A stretch of 7,220 nucleotides of DNA from positions 1 to 7,220 of the forward strand of contig JAJZUH010000098.1 in assembly GCA_021847165.1 (NCBI GenBank), written 5' to 3'. The position numbers and the translations under genes are program-made. Positions 6,687 to 7,220 of this stretch are shown here, in pieces (within the stretch, counting starts at the first letter, position 1; each line of letters starts with the position of its first letter). Under the pieces are notes generated by a model. That model did not search any database. It was not told the origin of the DNA and saw only the letters and a list, made by a program, of their open reading frames with translations. The stretch comes from Pseudomonadota bacterium. GTDB taxonomy: Bacteria; Pseudomonadota; Gammaproteobacteria; Burkholderiales; Gallionellaceae.

Positions 6687-7220
6687 GTGGGCGCTCTATG
6701 GATGCTGGTCGCCGGGGTGCTCTTCGCCGGCATGGGCGTGCTGGTCAAGCTCGGCGCACAGCAGTTCTCCAGCAGCGAACTCGTCTTCTACCGTTCCTTC
6801 TTCGGCCTGCTCATCGTCTACGCCATGCTGCAGCGCGCCAGCATCTCCCTCTACTCCCGCCACTGGCGCGGCCATCTGTGGCGCGGCCTGTCCGGGTCGG
6901 TCGCAATGATGCTGTTCTTCTATTGCATCAGCATGCTGCCGCTGGCGACGGCGATCACGCTCAACTACACTTCATCGCTGTTCCTTGCGGTGCTGACCGT
7001 GCTGGTCCTGAAGGAGAAATTCCACCTGCCCCTGAGCGGCGCCCTGACGCTCGGCTTCGTCGGCGTGGCGTTGCTGCTGCACCCGACACTGGCGCAGGAC
7101 CAACTGCTGCCCGGTTTGCTCGGCCTGGTTTCCGGCCTGCTCGCCTCGGTGGCGATCCTCAATGTGCGCCAGCTCAACGAACTGGGCGAGCCGGGCATGC
7201 GCATCGTGTTCTATTTCAAC
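6687..7220 (+). CDS. DMT/EamA-family membrane transporter, C-terminus cut by window edge
   Basis: Inner-membrane permease of the drug/metabolite transporter superfamily; members move amino acids, nucleotides or other small metabolites, and the substrate cannot be read here. The 178 codons present hold the first EamA repeat and the start of the second, out of an expected length near 290-300 residues with ten helices. Hydrophobic segments lie at about 3-22, 32-48, 69-85, 87-108, 118-134 and 142-160. Family-typical features are the VYRSFFGL-like segment at 33-42, where the residues are VFYRSFFGLL, and LKEKF at 108-112 after helix 4. The start is taken as GTG 6687 because the reading ALWMLVAGVLFAGMGVLVK resembles the usual family N-terminus; ATG 6702 is the alternative. 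It follows the Rieske gene by 6 bases in the same frame, so co-transcription and coupling are likely. No terminator lies between them. Confidence 0.88.
   Translation, partial: MGALWMLVAGVLFAGMGVLVKLGAQQFSSSELVFYRSFFGLLIVYAMLQRASISLYSRHWRGHLWRGLSGSVAMMLFFYCISMLPLATAITLNYTSSLFLAVLTVLVLKEKFHLPLSGALTLGFVGVALLLHPTLAQDQLLPGLLGLVSGLLASVAILNVRQLNELGEPGMRIVFYFN

Noticed and set aside
6965..7204. Minus-strand open frame opposite the transporter
   Set aside because: Overlaps the EamA transporter completely and has low-complexity S/R/P-rich composition; the plus-strand reading has clear membrane helices and family motifs.

Overview
The window looks like a piece of a GC-rich betaproteobacterial chromosome. 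My best guess is the Nitrosomonadales/Gallionellaceae type, based on protein character and the gene set xseB-ispA-dxs-folE2 next to a Rieske oxygenase. The placement is an inference, because no search could be run. Nothing suggests a mobile element, CRISPR array, tRNA or rRNA. All space is tightly used: the longest stretch without a gene is about 140 bases.

Minus strand, right to left (about 5431 down to 1): a compact run of housekeeping genes. xseB (small subunit of exonuclease VII), ispA (farnesyl diphosphate synthase) and dxs (1-deoxyxylulose-5-phosphate synthase) overlap by 1 to 4 bases at their stop/start junctions and almost certainly form one translationally coupled operon. It has a plausible sigma-70-type promoter just upstream of xseB. 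After a 68-base gap with its own good -10 box comes folE2 (the GTP cyclohydrolase IB type that starts folate synthesis). After a 123-base gap carrying a textbook sigma-32 heat-shock promoter comes htpG (bacterial Hsp90), which runs off the left edge.

Plus strand, from 5574 to the right edge: a stand-alone Rieske [2Fe-2S] non-heme iron oxygenase alpha subunit with all metal ligands visible. Six bases later, in the same reading frame, comes a DMT/EamA-family membrane transporter cut by the right edge. These two are divergent from the xseB operon and share a 142-base control region with an 8-C tract and a small palindrome.

Functionally, dxs and ispA are the entry step and a middle step of isoprenoid synthesis (MEP pathway to farnesyl diphosphate, for quinones and undecaprenyl carriers). 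folE2 feeds folate, and htpG is a stress chaperone under separate heat-shock control. The least understood part is the Rieske oxygenase/transporter pair: no beta subunit or reductase gene is visible, and the substrate is unknown. I did not find a clearly new multi-gene system. The most interesting items are this orphan oxygenase, the sigma-32 promoter, and the small inverted repeats lying over two putative promoters.
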